Origin: Chrysiogenia bacterium
GTDB lineage: Bacteria > JAGRBM01
Direction: 5' to 3'
Length of the DNA stretch: 25,908 nucleotides
Assembly (NCBI GenBank): GCA_020434085.1
Contig: JAGRBM010000510.1
Location: 1 to 25,908 of the forward strand
The notes below the pieces were generated by a model. That model searched no databases, had not been told where the DNA came from, and was given only the letters and a program-made list of their open reading frames with translations. A program made the position numbers and the translations under genes. Positions within the stretch are counted from its first letter, which is position 1, and each line of letters starts with the position of its first letter. This document shows, one piece after another, positions 16,374 through 25,834 of this stretch.

Positions 16374-17732
16374 GTGTACATCATCATCGTCGGCGCCGGC
16401 GAAGTCGGCGGCTATCTGGCCCGCATCCTCATCGAGGAGCGCCACGACGTGGCCATCATCGAGGCCAACGAAGACCTCTGCCGGGATCTCGACGCCACGC
16501 TCGATGCCCTGATCATCCCGGGCAACGGCATCAGCCGCGACGCGCTCGTGCGTGCCGGCATCGACCGCGCGGACCTGCTGCTGGCCGTCACCGAAATCGA
16601 CGAAGTGAACATGATCACCTGCATGGCTGCCGAGAAGCTGGGTAAGCAGGACCTGCGCACCGTGGCACGCGTGCGTGAGTCGGGCTACCTGGCCGGTGAC
16701 GGCGGAACCATCTCGACCACCGATCTGGGGCTCGACCTGCTGATCGGCCCCGAGCAGGCGGTCGCCTCGAAGGTGGTGGAGCTTCTCCACTACGAAGGCA
16801 CCGGCGAGATCACCCACCTGGCGAACGACCAGATCGTCCTGCTGGAGCTTCCGCTCACAGCCGACTCACCCATGGTGCATGAGTCGCTCTCGAATCTCCG
16901 ACCCGACCTGCCGAGCCCCTCGCTGGTTGCCGCCGTGCGCGGCGCCAAGGGCCTTCGCATCCCTGGCGGCGACGACACCCTTGCCGTCGATGAGCGCGCC
17001 TACGTGATCACCACGCCAGAGAACATCGATGAGTTCCTCATCATGTCGGGCAACCCCTGGCATCATGTAAAGCATGTGCTCATCGTCGGCTGCGGAAATA
17101 TCGGCTACCACGTGGCCTCGCAGCTCGAACAGCAGCGCATCTTCCCCACCATCGTCGAGCGCGACCACACCCGCGCCGAAAAGGTGGCCAAACACCTCAA
17201 GCACTCCATTGTCCTGCACGGCGACGGCACCGACCACGACCTCATGCGTGAGCAGCTCGAAGAGGCCAGCGACGCCGTGGTCGTGCTCGTCGAAGACGAC
17301 GAGAAGGCGATGATCATCGGCTTGTTCGCCAAACATCTTGGCGCCAAGAAAGTGATCGTCCGCTCCGACCAGCTCGACTACACGCCGATTGCCCACAAGA
17401 TGGGTCTCGATGCGCTGATCAGCCCGCGCCGCGCGGTGGCCGATGCCATCCTTCGCTTTGTGCGCCGCGGCCCCATTGCCTCGACCGTCATGCTCGGCGA
17501 CCACGAGGCCGAGATCATTGAACTCAACGTGCCGGTCTCTCCCAAGAACGAAGCGCTCATTCGCTCCCCACTCAAGGAAATGACCTTCCCCGAGGGCGCC
17601 CTGCTCGGCGCCATCGTGCGCAACGGCCGCACAACGATTCCCACTGGCGATACCATTCTCGAACCGGGCGACCGCCTGCTGGTCGTCTCGCTGCTCGACG
17701 CCATTGCCGGCGTCGAAGACCTGCTGCAGTAG
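16374..17732 (+). CDS. trkA: Trk potassium uptake regulatory subunit TrkA
   Basis: TrkA is the cytosolic NAD(H)/nucleotide-binding ring that gates TrkH. The 452-residue protein has two RCK modules. The first Rossmann motif is [14 protein letters not shown] at the N-terminus, followed by a TrkA-C domain. The second ([20 protein letters not shown], about 235-254) is followed by a second TrkA-C domain ending GDRLLVVS. This duplicated layout is typical of proteobacterial TrkA. No ATG fits the N-terminus, so I start at GTG 16374, which has GGGGG about 8 bp upstream. The stop is 7 bp before trkH. A TTGAAC at 16298 could be a -35, but no matching -10 is visible. Confidence 0.96.
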   Translation: MYIIIVGAGEVGGYLARILIEERHDVAIIEANEDLCRDLDATLDALIIPGNGISRDALVRAGIDRADLLLAVTEIDEVNMITCMAAEKLGKQDLRTVARVRESGYLAGDGGTISTTDLGLDLLIGPEQAVASKVVELLHYEGTGEITHLANDQIVLLELPLTADSPMVHESLSNLRPDLPSPSLVAAVRGAKGLRIPGGDDTLAVDERAYVITTPENIDEFLIMSGNPWHHVKHVLIVGCGNIGYHVASQLEQQRIFPTIVERDHTRAEKVAKHLKHSIVLHGDGTDHDLMREQLEEASDAVVVLVEDDEKAMIIGLFAKHLGAKKVIVRSDQLDYTPIAHKMGLDALISPRRAVADAILRFVRRGPIASTVMLGDHEAEIIELNVPVSPKNEALIRSPLKEMTFPEGALLGAIVRNGRTTIPTGDTILEPGDRLLVVSLLDAIAGVEDLLQ

Positions 17733-17739
17733 GAACGCC

Positions 17740-19203
17740 GTGCGCCTGAGCGTCATCCTGAGGATTCTGAGCCGGCTGTTGCTGGTCAGCGCGGCGGCCC
17801 TGTTCGTTCCGCTGGGCGTGGCAATCGTCTATGGCGAAGAGCACCTCATGTACTGGCTCCTGCCGGCCGTCGGCACCATCGCCGTGGCACTTGGCATTCA
17901 GGCGCTCCCCATGCTGCGGCGCTCGCGCATGGAGAACCTGCGACGACGCGAGGGATTTGTGGCCGTCACCATGGGCTGGCTGGCACTCACCCTGCCCACC
18001 GCGCTGGCCTATTACTTCTCGGGCGAGTTCGCGGGCTTTGCCGAGTGTTTCTTCGAGTCCATGTCGGGCTTTACAACCACCGGCGCCACGGTGCTCACCG
18101 ACATCGAGTCCCTGCCCCCCTCGGTCGTCTTCCAGCGATCTTTCTCCCACTGGATCGGCGGCATGGGAATCATTGTCCTCTCGGTAGCCGTTCTCCCAGA
18201 ACTGGGCGTGGGCGGCATGCAGCTCTTCAGCGCCGAGTCGAGCGGCATCGACTCCGACAAGCTCGCCCCGCGCATCCGAAGCACCGCCCGCCGGCTCTGG
18301 ACGATCTATGTGGGAATGACAGCCATCGAGCTGGTGCTGCTCCTCCTTGGCGGCATGACCCTTTTCGAGGCGATCCTCCACGCCTTCGGCACAACCGCAA
18401 CCGGCGGTTTCTCCAGCCGCAACGCTTCGGTTGGCGCCTTCGACAGCGCCTACATCGACGGCGTGATTACGCTCTTCATGTTTCTTTCGGGAATGAGCTT
18501 TGCGCTGCAGTATCGCGCCTTTGTCGGGATGCGCCCGATGCGACTGGTGCGCTCGCCCGAGGTGCGCTGGTACACCTACATCACGGCGGCCGCCATCGCG
18601 ATCGTCACCTGGAACCTGCTCGACCAGGATGTGTACGAAAGTCTCAGCCAGGCGTTTCGTTATGCGAGCTTCCAGGTCGTTTCCATCATCACGACGACCG
18701 GATACGGCACCGCCGACTTCGACCAATGGCCCGATGCATCGCGCCTGTTACTGGTGCTCCTCATGCTGATCGGCGGCTGTGCGGGATCGACGGCAGGCGG
18801 CTCGAAAGTCGTGCGCCTCTACGTGGTGGTCAAGCACGCGGGCGCGCAGTTAAAGCGCCTCGTTCGCCCGCGCATCGTGGTTCCCATCCAACTTGGACGC
18901 CGCGAGGTAACCCGCGAGACTGTCGAGGGGATCCTCGGCTTCTACCTGCTCTACATGGGGGCCCTTCTGAGCGGCGGGCTCGTCATGACGATTCTGGGCA
19001 TGGACCTGGTCAGCGGCTTTACCGCCGCAGCCAGCGCGCTCAACTCCATCGGCCCGGGCCTTGGCACCGTCGGCGCGGCGCGAAACTTCGCCGAGGTTCA
19101 CCCGGCGGGCATGTACCTGCTTTCGTTTGGCATGCTGCTCGGACGCCTGGAGATCTATACCGTGCTGGTGCTCTTCTCCCCGCACTTCTGGCGAAAGGGC
19201 TGA
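17740..19203 (+). CDS. trkH: Trk potassium transporter membrane subunit TrkH
   Basis: TrkH is the K+-translocating subunit, with four M1-P-M2 repeats. The 487-residue protein starts at GTG 17740 (AGGA 6 bp upstream), just after the trkA stop. The four pore-loop glycine regions can be seen: [44 protein letters not shown] and [13 protein letters not shown]. The conserved [11 protein letters not shown] follows the first pore loop. About ten hydrophobic segments are present. It is translationally close to trkA upstream and to the DNA methyltransferase 3 bp downstream. Confidence 0.96.
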   Translation: MRLSVILRILSRLLLVSAAALFVPLGVAIVYGEEHLMYWLLPAVGTIAVALGIQALPMLRRSRMENLRRREGFVAVTMGWLALTLPTALAYYFSGEFAGFAECFFESMSGFTTTGATVLTDIESLPPSVVFQRSFSHWIGGMGIIVLSVAVLPELGVGGMQLFSAESSGIDSDKLAPRIRSTARRLWTIYVGMTAIELVLLLLGGMTLFEAILHAFGTTATGGFSSRNASVGAFDSAYIDGVITLFMFLSGMSFALQYRAFVGMRPMRLVRSPEVRWYTYITAAAIAIVTWNLLDQDVYESLSQAFRYASFQVVSIITTTGYGTADFDQWPDASRLLLVLLMLIGGCAGSTAGGSKVVRLYVVVKHAGAQLKRLVRPRIVVPIQLGRREVTRETVEGILGFYLLYMGALLSGGLVMTILGMDLVSGFTAAASALNSIGPGLGTVGAARNFAEVHPAGMYLLSFGMLLGRLEIYTVLVLFSPHFWRKG

Positions 19204-19206
19204 GCC

Positions 19207-20430
19207 ATGGCCCGTCCCGCCGATAAAGCAACGGATACGGCCTTCGAGCCGCGCGTTTTCGATGAGCAGGCCATCCAGAGTCCCGGCGGCAGCAACTACC
19301 GCCTGCAGGTGGGCGAGTACTGGACCGCGCGCCAGCGCCAGATGCACCCGCTCCACTACGCGGTCTCCTACCGGGCGAGTTTCAAGCCAGAGCTGCCCGA
19401 CTACTTTATCCGGCGATACACCAGGCCCGGCGAGATCGTCTTCGATCCCTTTTCCGGGCGCGGCACGACGGCGCTGCAGGCCAACCTTCTGGGGCGCGTT
19501 GCCTGGTCAGCGGATGTGAGCCCGCTGGCAGAGCGCCTGGTCTACCCCAAGACGCACCCGGTGAGCTTTGCGCAGATCGAGGAGAGGCTCTCGCAGATCG
19601 ACTTCGAAGGAGAAGACCCCGCCTCCGATCGCGCGCGGCTCAAGCCCTTCTACCACGCACAAACCCGGCGTGAGCTCCATGCGCTTCGCGCATATCTGAG
19701 TAGCCAGCGCGACGACGTCGACCGCTTCATCGAGCTCATCGCCCTCTCGCGCCTGCACGGGCACTCGGCCGGGTTCTTCTCGCGCTACTCTTTCCCGCAG
19801 ATTTCGGTGAGCCCCAGAGCGCAGGAGCGCATCAACAGGACCCACGACAAGACCGCGTCGTACCGCTGCGTTCCAAAACTGATTTCACGCAAGGCAAAGC
19901 GGACCCTCGGCGACGAATCGGCGCTGGAGATCCGCAAGGTGAGCGCGAAGAACCGCCACTGGGTCGCCGACGTGCGTGATCTCACGGATCTTCCCGCCGG
20001 TAAGGTGAGCCTCATCGTCACCTCGCCCCCGTTCCTGAACAAGGCCGACTACATCCAGGACAACTGGCTCGAGAACTGGTTCCTTGGAATCGAGCCGGAG
20101 AGCTACAGCAAGGGCGTGGTGCAGACCCACGATCTGCCCACCTGGGAGACTTTCATCCGCGGGGCGCTCTTCTCCATGCACCGCGCGCTCAAATCCGGCG
20201 GTCACGCCGTCATCGAAGTGGGCGAAGTGGTCAGTCGCAAGGAGCTCGTCCACCTCGACGAGCGGGTTGTCGCTATGGCGGAGAGCCTTGCCGGTGATGG
20301 TCAGAAGTGGGACGTGCGCGAAGTGCTCATCCAGCAGCAGGAGTTCACCAAGCTGGCGAACTGCTTTGCCGTCGACAACAACAAAAAAGGCACAAACACC
20401 AACCGGATGGTGGTGCTGCGGAAGGTCTGA
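19207..20430 (+). CDS. Orphan site-specific DNA methyltransferase (amino-MTase, motif I before TSPPF)
   Basis: This 407-residue protein has an AdoMet-binding motif I, FDPFSGRGTT (79-88), then a long middle region (about 115-255), then catalytic motif IV TSPPF (272-276). TSPP[YF] is usual for beta-class N4-cytosine or N6-adenine methyltransferases, where it precedes motif I. Here the order is reversed, so this is a permuted arrangement with the presumed recognition region in the middle. No restriction endonuclease or specificity gene is nearby. It begins 3 bp after trkH and was probably co-transcribed with it. Its stop abuts the convergent TPR gene with no spacing. It could act on RNA, since DPFxGxGT also occurs there, but TSPPF favours DNA. 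Confidence 0.85.
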   Translation: MARPADKATDTAFEPRVFDEQAIQSPGGSNYRLQVGEYWTARQRQMHPLHYAVSYRASFKPELPDYFIRRYTRPGEIVFDPFSGRGTTALQANLLGRVAWSADVSPLAERLVYPKTHPVSFAQIEERLSQIDFEGEDPASDRARLKPFYHAQTRRELHALRAYLSSQRDDVDRFIELIALSRLHGHSAGFFSRYSFPQISVSPRAQERINRTHDKTASYRCVPKLISRKAKRTLGDESALEIRKVSAKNRHWVADVRDLTDLPAGKVSLIVTSPPFLNKADYIQDNWLENWFLGIEPESYSKGVVQTHDLPTWETFIRGALFSMHRALKSGGHAVIEVGEVVSRKELVHLDERVVAMAESLAGDGQKWDVREVLIQQQEFTKLANCFAVDNNKKGTNTNRMVVLRKV

Positions 20431-21051
20431 TTATTTCAGGCCGCGCGCCTTTGCACGCTCGAGAATTTCGCCGGCCACCTGGGTGCGGCCGAGTTCCCGC
20501 AACAAACGAACATAGTGCTGGACGACCTGCCCGTAGCGCGGATCATCGGCTGGCAGCTTTGCCTCAGCGATGTCGTAGGCGCGGCCGATGAGAAGCTGCG
20601 CCTGGGAGAGCTCGTTACGCACCACGAGAATCGCCGCCCAGCCGAGCAGCGGGCGAATGAGTTCCTCGTGCACGTCGCCGAAGTCTTTCTCACGCAGGGC
20701 AAAGGCCTGGCGGAAGAGCGACTCGGATTCGTCGTAGCGTTTGCGCTCAAGCAGGAACTGGGCGTGGGCGAGCATGGGGCGCGAGACTTCGTGGTGAGCC
20801 TCGCCGAAGACGTCGGCGGCCTTCTCGGTGGCCTGCACGAAGAGCGGTTCGGCTTCCTCATCCCTGCCCTGCCCGGCGTAGGCGCGGGCCGTTGCGGTCA
20901 GGATTTTCGAGTAACCGATGTCGGCGGGGTCGAGCACGGCCTCGGCGGCGGCCATGGCCTTGCCGCAGACCACCTCGGCCCGCACGAAGTCGCGGTTCTC
21001 AAAGGCCTCTTCGGCCTCGTCCAGCAATTGCTTCCAGCTCTGATCGCTCAC
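20431..21051 (-). CDS. TPR-repeat protein
   Basis: The 206-residue soluble protein starts at GTG 21051. It consists of helical repeats of the tetratricopeptide kind with Kinesin-light-chain-like spacing (AEPLFVQATEKAADVFGEAH, then SESLFRQAFALREKDFGDVH, and a third, more divergent unit). It has no signal peptide or catalytic motif and probably acts as an adaptor; the partner is unknown. It ends exactly where the convergent methyltransferase ends. It is 72 bp downstream of the ROK kinase gene and may be co-transcribed with it. Confidence 0.85.
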   Translation of the reverse strand: MSDQSWKQLLDEAEEAFENRDFVRAEVVCGKAMAAAEAVLDPADIGYSKILTATARAYAGQGRDEEAEPLFVQATEKAADVFGEAHHEVSRPMLAHAQFLLERKRYDESESLFRQAFALREKDFGDVHEELIRPLLGWAAILVVRNELSQAQLLIGRAYDIAEAKLPADDPRYGQVVQHYVRLLRELGRTQVAGEILERAKARGLK

Positions 21052-21123
21052 GCCGCTGTGTTCTCCGGAGTTCTCTGTTCAACAAACCGTATCGCGCGTC
21101 CGCGCCCTTGGCCAGCGCGGCGC

Positions 21124-22116
21124 CTATTTTCCAAGGGCCAGACTCGCCGCCCCCAGCAGCCCCGCATCGTCGCCCAGCTCTGCCAGTTCCAGGTGCAGGC
21201 GGCTTCCCGGATACCGGAAGGCCCGGGCCTTCGCCGCGCGCCTGAGCTCGGGCAGGAAGAAACGCCCCGCGCCGGCGACCTTGCCACCAATCACCACGCG
21301 GTCGATGGAGAGCGCGTTCACCAGCCCGCCGATGGACTCGCCGAGCGCCCAGCCAGCGCGCTTCCAGATGGCGCGGGCCTGCGCGTCGCCTGCCACAGCT
21401 GCCTCGAATACCTCGCGAGCAGTGCGGGCGGTTTTCCCGTCCAGTTTGATCGGCTTTCCCGCGCGCGCGGCCTTGCGCGCCGCGCGCTCGATTCCGGTTG
21501 CCGACGAGATTGTTTCCAGACACCCACGCGCGCCGCAGTTGCAGCGCTCGCCGGCGGGATCGACGAGCATGTGACCGAGCTCGCCGGCCATTCCGGACGG
21601 GCCGTTCCAGAGCTTTCCATCGAGCACCAGCGCCCCACCCACACCCGTGCCCAGCCAGTAGGCGACCACCGTCTGCGCGCCTTTGGCGGCGCCGAGCCAG
21701 CGCTCGCCAAGCAGCGCGGCATCCACATCGTTGGCGAGCAGCACCTTTGTCCCAAGCGCCTCTTCGAGCCGGGGACCCAGGGCGAAGTTCTTCCATTTGG
21801 GGAACTGGGGCGACTGGGTGACGATGCCGCGCGCGGCATCGATACCGCCGGCAACGCCGATCCCGATGCGCGGCATGTGCTGGAGACCGGCATCGGCCAC
21901 CAGTCCGCGCGCCGCGCTCCCAAAAAGCGCGATCATCCCCGCCGGGCTCTGCCCGTCGGCAGAAGAGACCTCCACGCGCGAGATCAACCGGCCGCGCGCG
22001 CTGATAAGTGCGCAGCGCAGGTTCGTGCCACCAAGATCGGCGGCGAGCACGACATCGACCTTGCTCAGGACCTTCTTGGTCGTCTTCTTGCGTGTTTTCT
22101 TAATGGCCGGGCTCAC
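21124..22116 (-). CDS. ROK-family sugar kinase (glucokinase-like)
   Basis: The 330-residue protein shows the ASKHA phosphate-1 motif LAADLGGTN (24-32), the catalytic Asp in LLANDVDAALLGE (Asp130), GTGVGG (156-161), and the ROK zinc site with His182 and Cys192, Cys194 and Cys199 in RCNCGARGCLE. The zinc motif plus a sugar-binding GELGH element indicates a kinase rather than a ROK repressor, and there is no helix-turn-helix domain. The N-terminal 19 residues are lysine-rich and unusual. The start GTG at 22116 has no clear ribosome-binding site, so a slightly different start is possible. Glucose is the usual substrate, but other hexoses or N-acetyl sugars cannot be excluded. It is divergent from glycerate kinase with only 26 bp between them. 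Confidence 0.92.
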   Translation of the reverse strand: MSPAIKKTRKKTTKKVLSKVDVVLAADLGGTNLRCALISARGRLISRVEVSSADGQSPAGMIALFGSAARGLVADAGLQHMPRIGIGVAGGIDAARGIVTQSPQFPKWKNFALGPRLEEALGTKVLLANDVDAALLGERWLGAAKGAQTVVAYWLGTGVGGALVLDGKLWNGPSGMAGELGHMLVDPAGERCNCGARGCLETISSATGIERAARKAARAGKPIKLDGKTARTAREVFEAAVAGDAQARAIWKRAGWALGESIGGLVNALSIDRVVIGGKVAGAGRFFLPELRRAAKARAFRYPGSRLHLELAELGDDAGLLGAASLALGK

Positions 22117-22142
22117 TTACTCTTGGCGTCGTTCCCCTGATT

Positions 22143-23489
22143 GTGCTGAGCCAGCAGGAAAGTGGCAAGTTGAACACCGATCTCACCGAAAAATTTTCCG
22201 CGCTCGCCTCAGAGGCCTTTGTCCACGCACTCGAGCTCTCCGACCCCGCCCTGCTGGTGCGCGAGCAGCTCGAAATCGCGGGCGGCTCCGTGCGGACGGG
22301 AAAGCGCACCTGGGAGCGCGCCGGGCGCGTAGCAGTGATTGCTGCCGGCAAAGCCGCTGCGCCCATGGCGCGCGCGGCGGCGCAGGTGCTGGGAGGGCGC
22401 ACAAGCGAAGGCCTTCTCGTCGCTCCCACGCTCCCGGATGAACTTCCCGCGGGCTTCGAGCCCATAGCCGCCGAACACCCCTCCCCCGGCGCGGGCAGCC
22501 TCAGGGCCGCCACACGCGCCGCGCGGATCGCAGGCGGACTCGGCGAGAATGACCTGCTCGTCCTGCTGCTCTCAGGCGGCGCCAGTTCCCTGCTCGGCGC
22601 ACCGGCATCCGGCCTTTCACCAGACGCATTTCACCGCATCTGGGGCGCGCTGCTCTCGAGCGGCGCCGACATCATCGACATGAACATCGTGCGAAAGCAC
22701 GCCTCGCTGCTGGGCGGAGGAAAGCTCGCGCTGCTTGCCGCCCCGGCCCGCGTCGAGACGCTTGCCATCTCCGACGTGCCGGGCGACGACCCGGCCAGCA
22801 TCGGCAGCGGCCCGTGCGTTCCCGACGCTTCGACCTTTGCCCAGGCCCTTGGCGTCCTGGAGCGCTTCAACCTCACGCATGTCCATCCCGAAGTTGCGGG
22901 GCATTTCCGAAACGGCATTCAGGGGAAACTGCCCGAGACGCTAAGGCCTGAAGATCCGGTCGCCGCGCTGGCGGGGTTTACCCTGCTCGACTCGGCGCGC
23001 GAGGTTTTAAAGCGCATCAAGCTCCAGCTCACCCTCATTCCCGACGTGCGCATCTGGGAGAGCGCCCAGCTCGGCGGGATCGATTACCAGGTGCGGCGCC
23101 TTTTGAAGGAACTCGAAGGCGCGCCCACCGGGCGCCCTGCAGCCCTCCTTTGCGCGGGCGAGCCCACGGCGCCGGTCCCCCGGGATGCCGGCAGCGGCGG
23201 GCGGGCCAGCCATTTCGCGCTCGAATTCGCACTCACCGCAGAAAAAGCAGGCCCTGCCCGCTTCGTCCTGCTCTCGGGCGCCAGCGACGGGGCCGATGGC
23301 AACACCGGCGCGGCGGGCGCGCTGATCACCCACGAGAGCCTGCCACGCGCCCGCGCGCGGGGGCTTGCTCCCGAGGTTTTTCTCCAGCACTTCGATTCGG
23401 GTAGCCTGTTCGAGCAGACCGGCGAGGCGGTTTTTACCGGCCCCACCGGCACCAACGTCAGCGACCTTCGGATAGCAATCACATGGTGA
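22143..23489 (+). CDS. gckA: Glycerate 2-kinase (GckA/MOFRL family)
   Basis: This enzyme phosphorylates D-glycerate to 2-phosphoglycerate, linking glycerate or serine-cycle carbon to lower glycolysis. The 448-residue protein has VIAAGKAAAPMA (65-76, Lys70), LLSGGASSLL (142-151), NIVRKHASLLGGG (181-193) and ISDVPGDDPASIGSGP (209-224). The C-terminal MOFRL domain has LLSGASDGADGNTGAAGA and TGPTGTNVSDLRI. The start GTG at 22143 lacks a Shine-Dalgarno; TTG at 22170 (with GGAAAGTGG upstream) is an alternative. Its last 7 bp overlap the next gene, so the two are translationally coupled. Confidence 0.93.
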   Translation: MLSQQESGKLNTDLTEKFSALASEAFVHALELSDPALLVREQLEIAGGSVRTGKRTWERAGRVAVIAAGKAAAPMARAAAQVLGGRTSEGLLVAPTLPDELPAGFEPIAAEHPSPGAGSLRAATRAARIAGGLGENDLLVLLLSGGASSLLGAPASGLSPDAFHRIWGALLSSGADIIDMNIVRKHASLLGGGKLALLAAPARVETLAISDVPGDDPASIGSGPCVPDASTFAQALGVLERFNLTHVHPEVAGHFRNGIQGKLPETLRPEDPVAALAGFTLLDSAREVLKRIKLQLTLIPDVRIWESAQLGGIDYQVRRLLKELEGAPTGRPAALLCAGEPTAPVPRDAGSGGRASHFALEFALTAEKAGPARFVLLSGASDGADGNTGAAGALITHESLPRARARGLAPEVFLQHFDSGSLFEQTGEAVFTGPTGTNVSDLRIAITW

Positions 23490-24415
23490 AACTCAGAATT
23501 CTCTTTGCACTCTGCGCGCTGTTTCTTTCTGCCTGCGAGGAGCCGCCACCGGCCTCGCCCGACGAGGCCTCGCTCCAGCCGGAGATCGTCTGGGAGCTCC
23601 AGATTGAAGAGCCTTCGGGCCTTGCTGCGCTGCCGGACGGGCGCCTGCTCTCGGTGGGCGATGGCGACCGGGGAATCGTCTACGAGCTGGCCGTAAATGG
23701 TGAGCAGCTCTCCGTCACTCCCGCGAAGTTCAACCTGCGTGAGTTCGGGCACCTGCCCCACGCGGATTTTCCCGACAAGCAGGCCCCCGACCTCGAGGGC
23801 ATCGCTCCCACCCGCGACGGGCGGCTGGCCGTGGCTGCCGAGTACTGGAACGAAATCTGGGAGATCGATCCGCGCCTGAAAGTCGTGGTCGGCCTCTGGC
23901 GTTTTCCCGAGATTGAAAACGATGGATCGATCGCCGAGTGTCTTGGCCCCACGCGCAATCACGGCGCCGAGGGCGTGGCCTTCGACCCGCTCCGCGGCAT
24001 CGTACTGGGAATTCAGGAGCGTTGCCCGCCGGGACTCGTCATCTTCGAGGAGAAATCCGGGCGCGCCAAACGCACCTTCGCCCGCGCAGCACTCGATGAA
24101 CGGCTGGGCCATGCCACCCCGCGCTACCAGATCACGACCGGCACACTGAGCGGCGCCGCCTGGGCCGGGCGTGCCGGCGCGTTCTATCTGCTCGACCGGC
24201 TGCGCCGGCACATCATCCTGCTGGAGGTGGGCCCCGACTTCGAGATCACCGAAAAAAGTCGCTGGAGCTTTGCCGGAACCTTTATCGAGCGCGGCAAGCA
24301 CGCCCAGTATGGCAACGCCGAGGGCATCGCCCTGGCCGGTGACAAGCTGTATCTGATCAGCGACCCCGGCGAGGGTGCCACCTCCCAGCTCGCCCGGTTC
24401 GCCCTGCCCCGCTAG
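23483..24415 (+). CDS. Lipoprotein with SdiA-regulated/phytase-like beta-propeller
   Basis: The 310-residue protein has a short lipoprotein signal with lipobox LSAC (Cys18). The body looks like the esterase-like phytase / SdiA-regulated propeller family: repeated blade elements PSGLAALPDGRLLSVGDGD, DLEGIAPTRDGRLAVAAEY, GAEGVAFDPLRGIVLGIQE and NAEGIALAGDKLYLISDPGE, each with the (D/E)G-(I/V/L)A pattern. Such proteins bind Ca2+ or act on phosphoesters in some members, but the substrate is not evident. The ATG overlaps the end of gckA by 7 bp (ATGGTGA). A GC-rich hairpin (around 24427-24440) follows the stop, but it has an A-tract rather than a U-tract. Confidence 0.83.
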   Translation: MVKLRILFALCALFLSACEEPPPASPDEASLQPEIVWELQIEEPSGLAALPDGRLLSVGDGDRGIVYELAVNGEQLSVTPAKFNLREFGHLPHADFPDKQAPDLEGIAPTRDGRLAVAAEYWNEIWEIDPRLKVVVGLWRFPEIENDGSIAECLGPTRNHGAEGVAFDPLRGIVLGIQERCPPGLVIFEEKSGRAKRTFARAALDERLGHATPRYQITTGTLSGAAWAGRAGAFYLLDRLRRHIILLEVGPDFEITEKSRWSFAGTFIERGKHAQYGNAEGIALAGDKLYLISDPGEGATSQLARFALPR

Positions 24416-24462
24416 CGCCTTTCGGGGGCCCGCAGGGGCCGCAAAAAAGGCAACAATTCCGC

Positions 24463-24491
24463 TTGACTGGAACCGCGCTGGGGCCTATCCA
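24463..24491 (+). promoter_or_regulatory. Candidate promoter of tRNA-Phe
   Basis: TTGACT (24463-24468, five of six) and TATCCA (24486-24491, three of six) are spaced 17 bp apart, followed by a GC-rich discriminator (TAGCGCTCC), as is usual for stringently controlled stable-RNA promoters. This leaves a 5' leader of roughly 25 nt before the mature tRNA. Confidence 0.45.
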
Positions 24492-24522
24492 TAGCGCTCC
24501 AAACCGTCATTCGGCGGTCCGG

Positions 24523-24592
<70 letters not shown>

Positions 24593-24599
<7 letters not shown>

Positions 24600-24615
24600 T
24601 TTTTGTGCCTTTTTT
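24593..24615 (+). terminator. Terminator built on the tRNA-Phe 3' end
   Basis: GGCAC, the last part of the acceptor strand, pairs with GTGCC (24605-24609) around CATTTTT, followed by TTTTTT (24610-24615). The stem reuses mature tRNA bases, so terminator folding competes with the acceptor helix in the nascent RNA. Confidence 0.65.
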
Positions 24616-24673
24616 GCGCCAGCACAATGCAATGGATTTTCAGTCGCAGGCACGCGATGCCAGCTTCATTCCC

Positions 24674-25834
24674 CTATTCACACGGAACAATCGAGGTCGG
24701 ATTGCGGATCTCGCCGCCGGGGCCGCTAGGGGGTTTGATCACCACCCCGCCCTGGCGGCGCGCGCGGATGTGCCAGGTGCGAAGTGCGGCCGCGTCAACG
24801 CGGTCGGTGCCCGTGGGTGAGGCAACGCACCACTGCCCCTTGAAACGCTCGGGCAGCAGGTCTTTGAGGGAGCAGCCCTCTTCGGGGCAGGTATCGAGCT
24901 GGGCCTGGGTGACGCTGCGACGGTCCCCTGCAGGGGTTACCAGCGAGAGGACGATGGTTGCACCATCCCCGGCGGTTCCCTCCAGCGCCGATCCGAGCTG
25001 GCCCTGAGCGATCTTCGACTCCGGGAATTCCGAAGAGTGAAAGTCGATCCAGTAGACCTCGCGCATGCGGAGTTGGCCGCGCATCTGGCCCCGCTTGGCC
25101 GGCTTCTTTGCTGCGTTTTTGCCCCCTACGCCTTTACCGCCACCGGTTCCGCCGCCGCTACCTGTGCCGGCACCCGAGCCTTCCCCGGCAGAAGCGGCCT
25201 GCTCAGCGGGCGCTTCCATTCCGCCGGCCGCGCCGGTTCCCTTGCCGCGGCCTTCGCGACGGAGCGTCTTCGCCCCACGGGCGATGTCTTCCTCGCTCAG
25301 CAGTGACTTGCCCGGTCGCTGCTCCACGCGCAGGCGCCCGTCCTTGTTCACGAATCCGGTCAGCTCCGGACCATTTTCGTCCTCACGCATCCTGGCCACG
25401 TCGTAGGCAAAGTTGCTCCGCCCCTTGCCGGCGAATTCCGCCCACACAGGCCGGGCACCAACCATGGCGAAGAGAATGTCTTCGAGCCTGCACGAGGTTC
25501 GGAACTTGGGCCCCTTGAGATAGGTGATCTCGTTCTCACCCGTGCATTCGAGATCCTTGGTAGTGAGAATCCCCTTGAGTTCGTCGTCGTAGTAGACGTA
25601 GGCCAATTCCCCGGCTTCCTTGTCGGGAATCGCGCGGTCCCTGTATTTGACAGGCAAGTCCTGCTGGGTGGGCTCGAACTGGCTGCGCTCCCAGAGCGCC
25701 TGCAGCTTCTTTCGGTCCATCTCGGTGAGCCCGTTGCCTGCTTCCTGTTCGACCGGCTTCTTCTCACAGGCGCCAAGGCCCAGCACAAGCAAGGTTGCCA
25801 GCATCAAGATCGAGCCACGAATCTTCCGGTTCAT
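24674..25834 (-). CDS. Lipoprotein with Gly-rich linker, function unknown
   Basis: The 386-residue protein has a good lipoprotein signal (MNRKIRG, hydrophobic run, lipobox LGAC with Cys23). Two Cys-containing regions (about 45-185 and 257-386) are separated by a low-complexity Gly/Ser/Ala/Lys linker (about 200-255, GSGAGTGSGGGTGGGKG). Each half carries a similar element: CRLEDILF in the first, GCSLKDLLPE in the second, hinting at an internal duplication. A C-terminal Cys (PCE end) and several paired Cys suggest disulfides in the periplasm. I do not recognise the domains. The ATG overlaps the stop of the preceding gene as ATGA, so the two are coupled. Confidence 0.82.
   Translation of the reverse strand: MNRKIRGSILMLATLLVLGLGACEKKPVEQEAGNGLTEMDRKKLQALWERSQFEPTQQDLPVKYRDRAIPDKEAGELAYVYYDDELKGILTTKDLECTGENEITYLKGPKFRTSCRLEDILFAMVGARPVWAEFAGKGRSNFAYDVARMREDENGPELTGFVNKDGRLRVEQRPGKSLLSEEDIARGAKTLRREGRGKGTGAAGGMEAPAEQAASAGEGSGAGTGSGGGTGGGKGVGGKNAAKKPAKRGQMRGQLRMREVYWIDFHSSEFPESKIAQGQLGSALEGTAGDGATIVLSLVTPAGDRRSVTQAQLDTCPEEGCSLKDLLPERFKGQWCVASPTGTDRVDAAALRTWHIRARRQGGVVIKPPSGPGGEIRNPTSIVPCE

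Noticed and set aside
20515-22140. A 541-codon plus-strand frame opposite the TPR and ROK genes
   Set aside because: Antisense to a ROK kinase with complete motifs; no family resemblance.
24427-24450. GC-rich hairpin after the beta-propeller lipoprotein as a terminator
   Set aside because: The stem is followed by an A-tract on the plus strand, not a U-tract, so it does not fit an intrinsic terminator for that gene.
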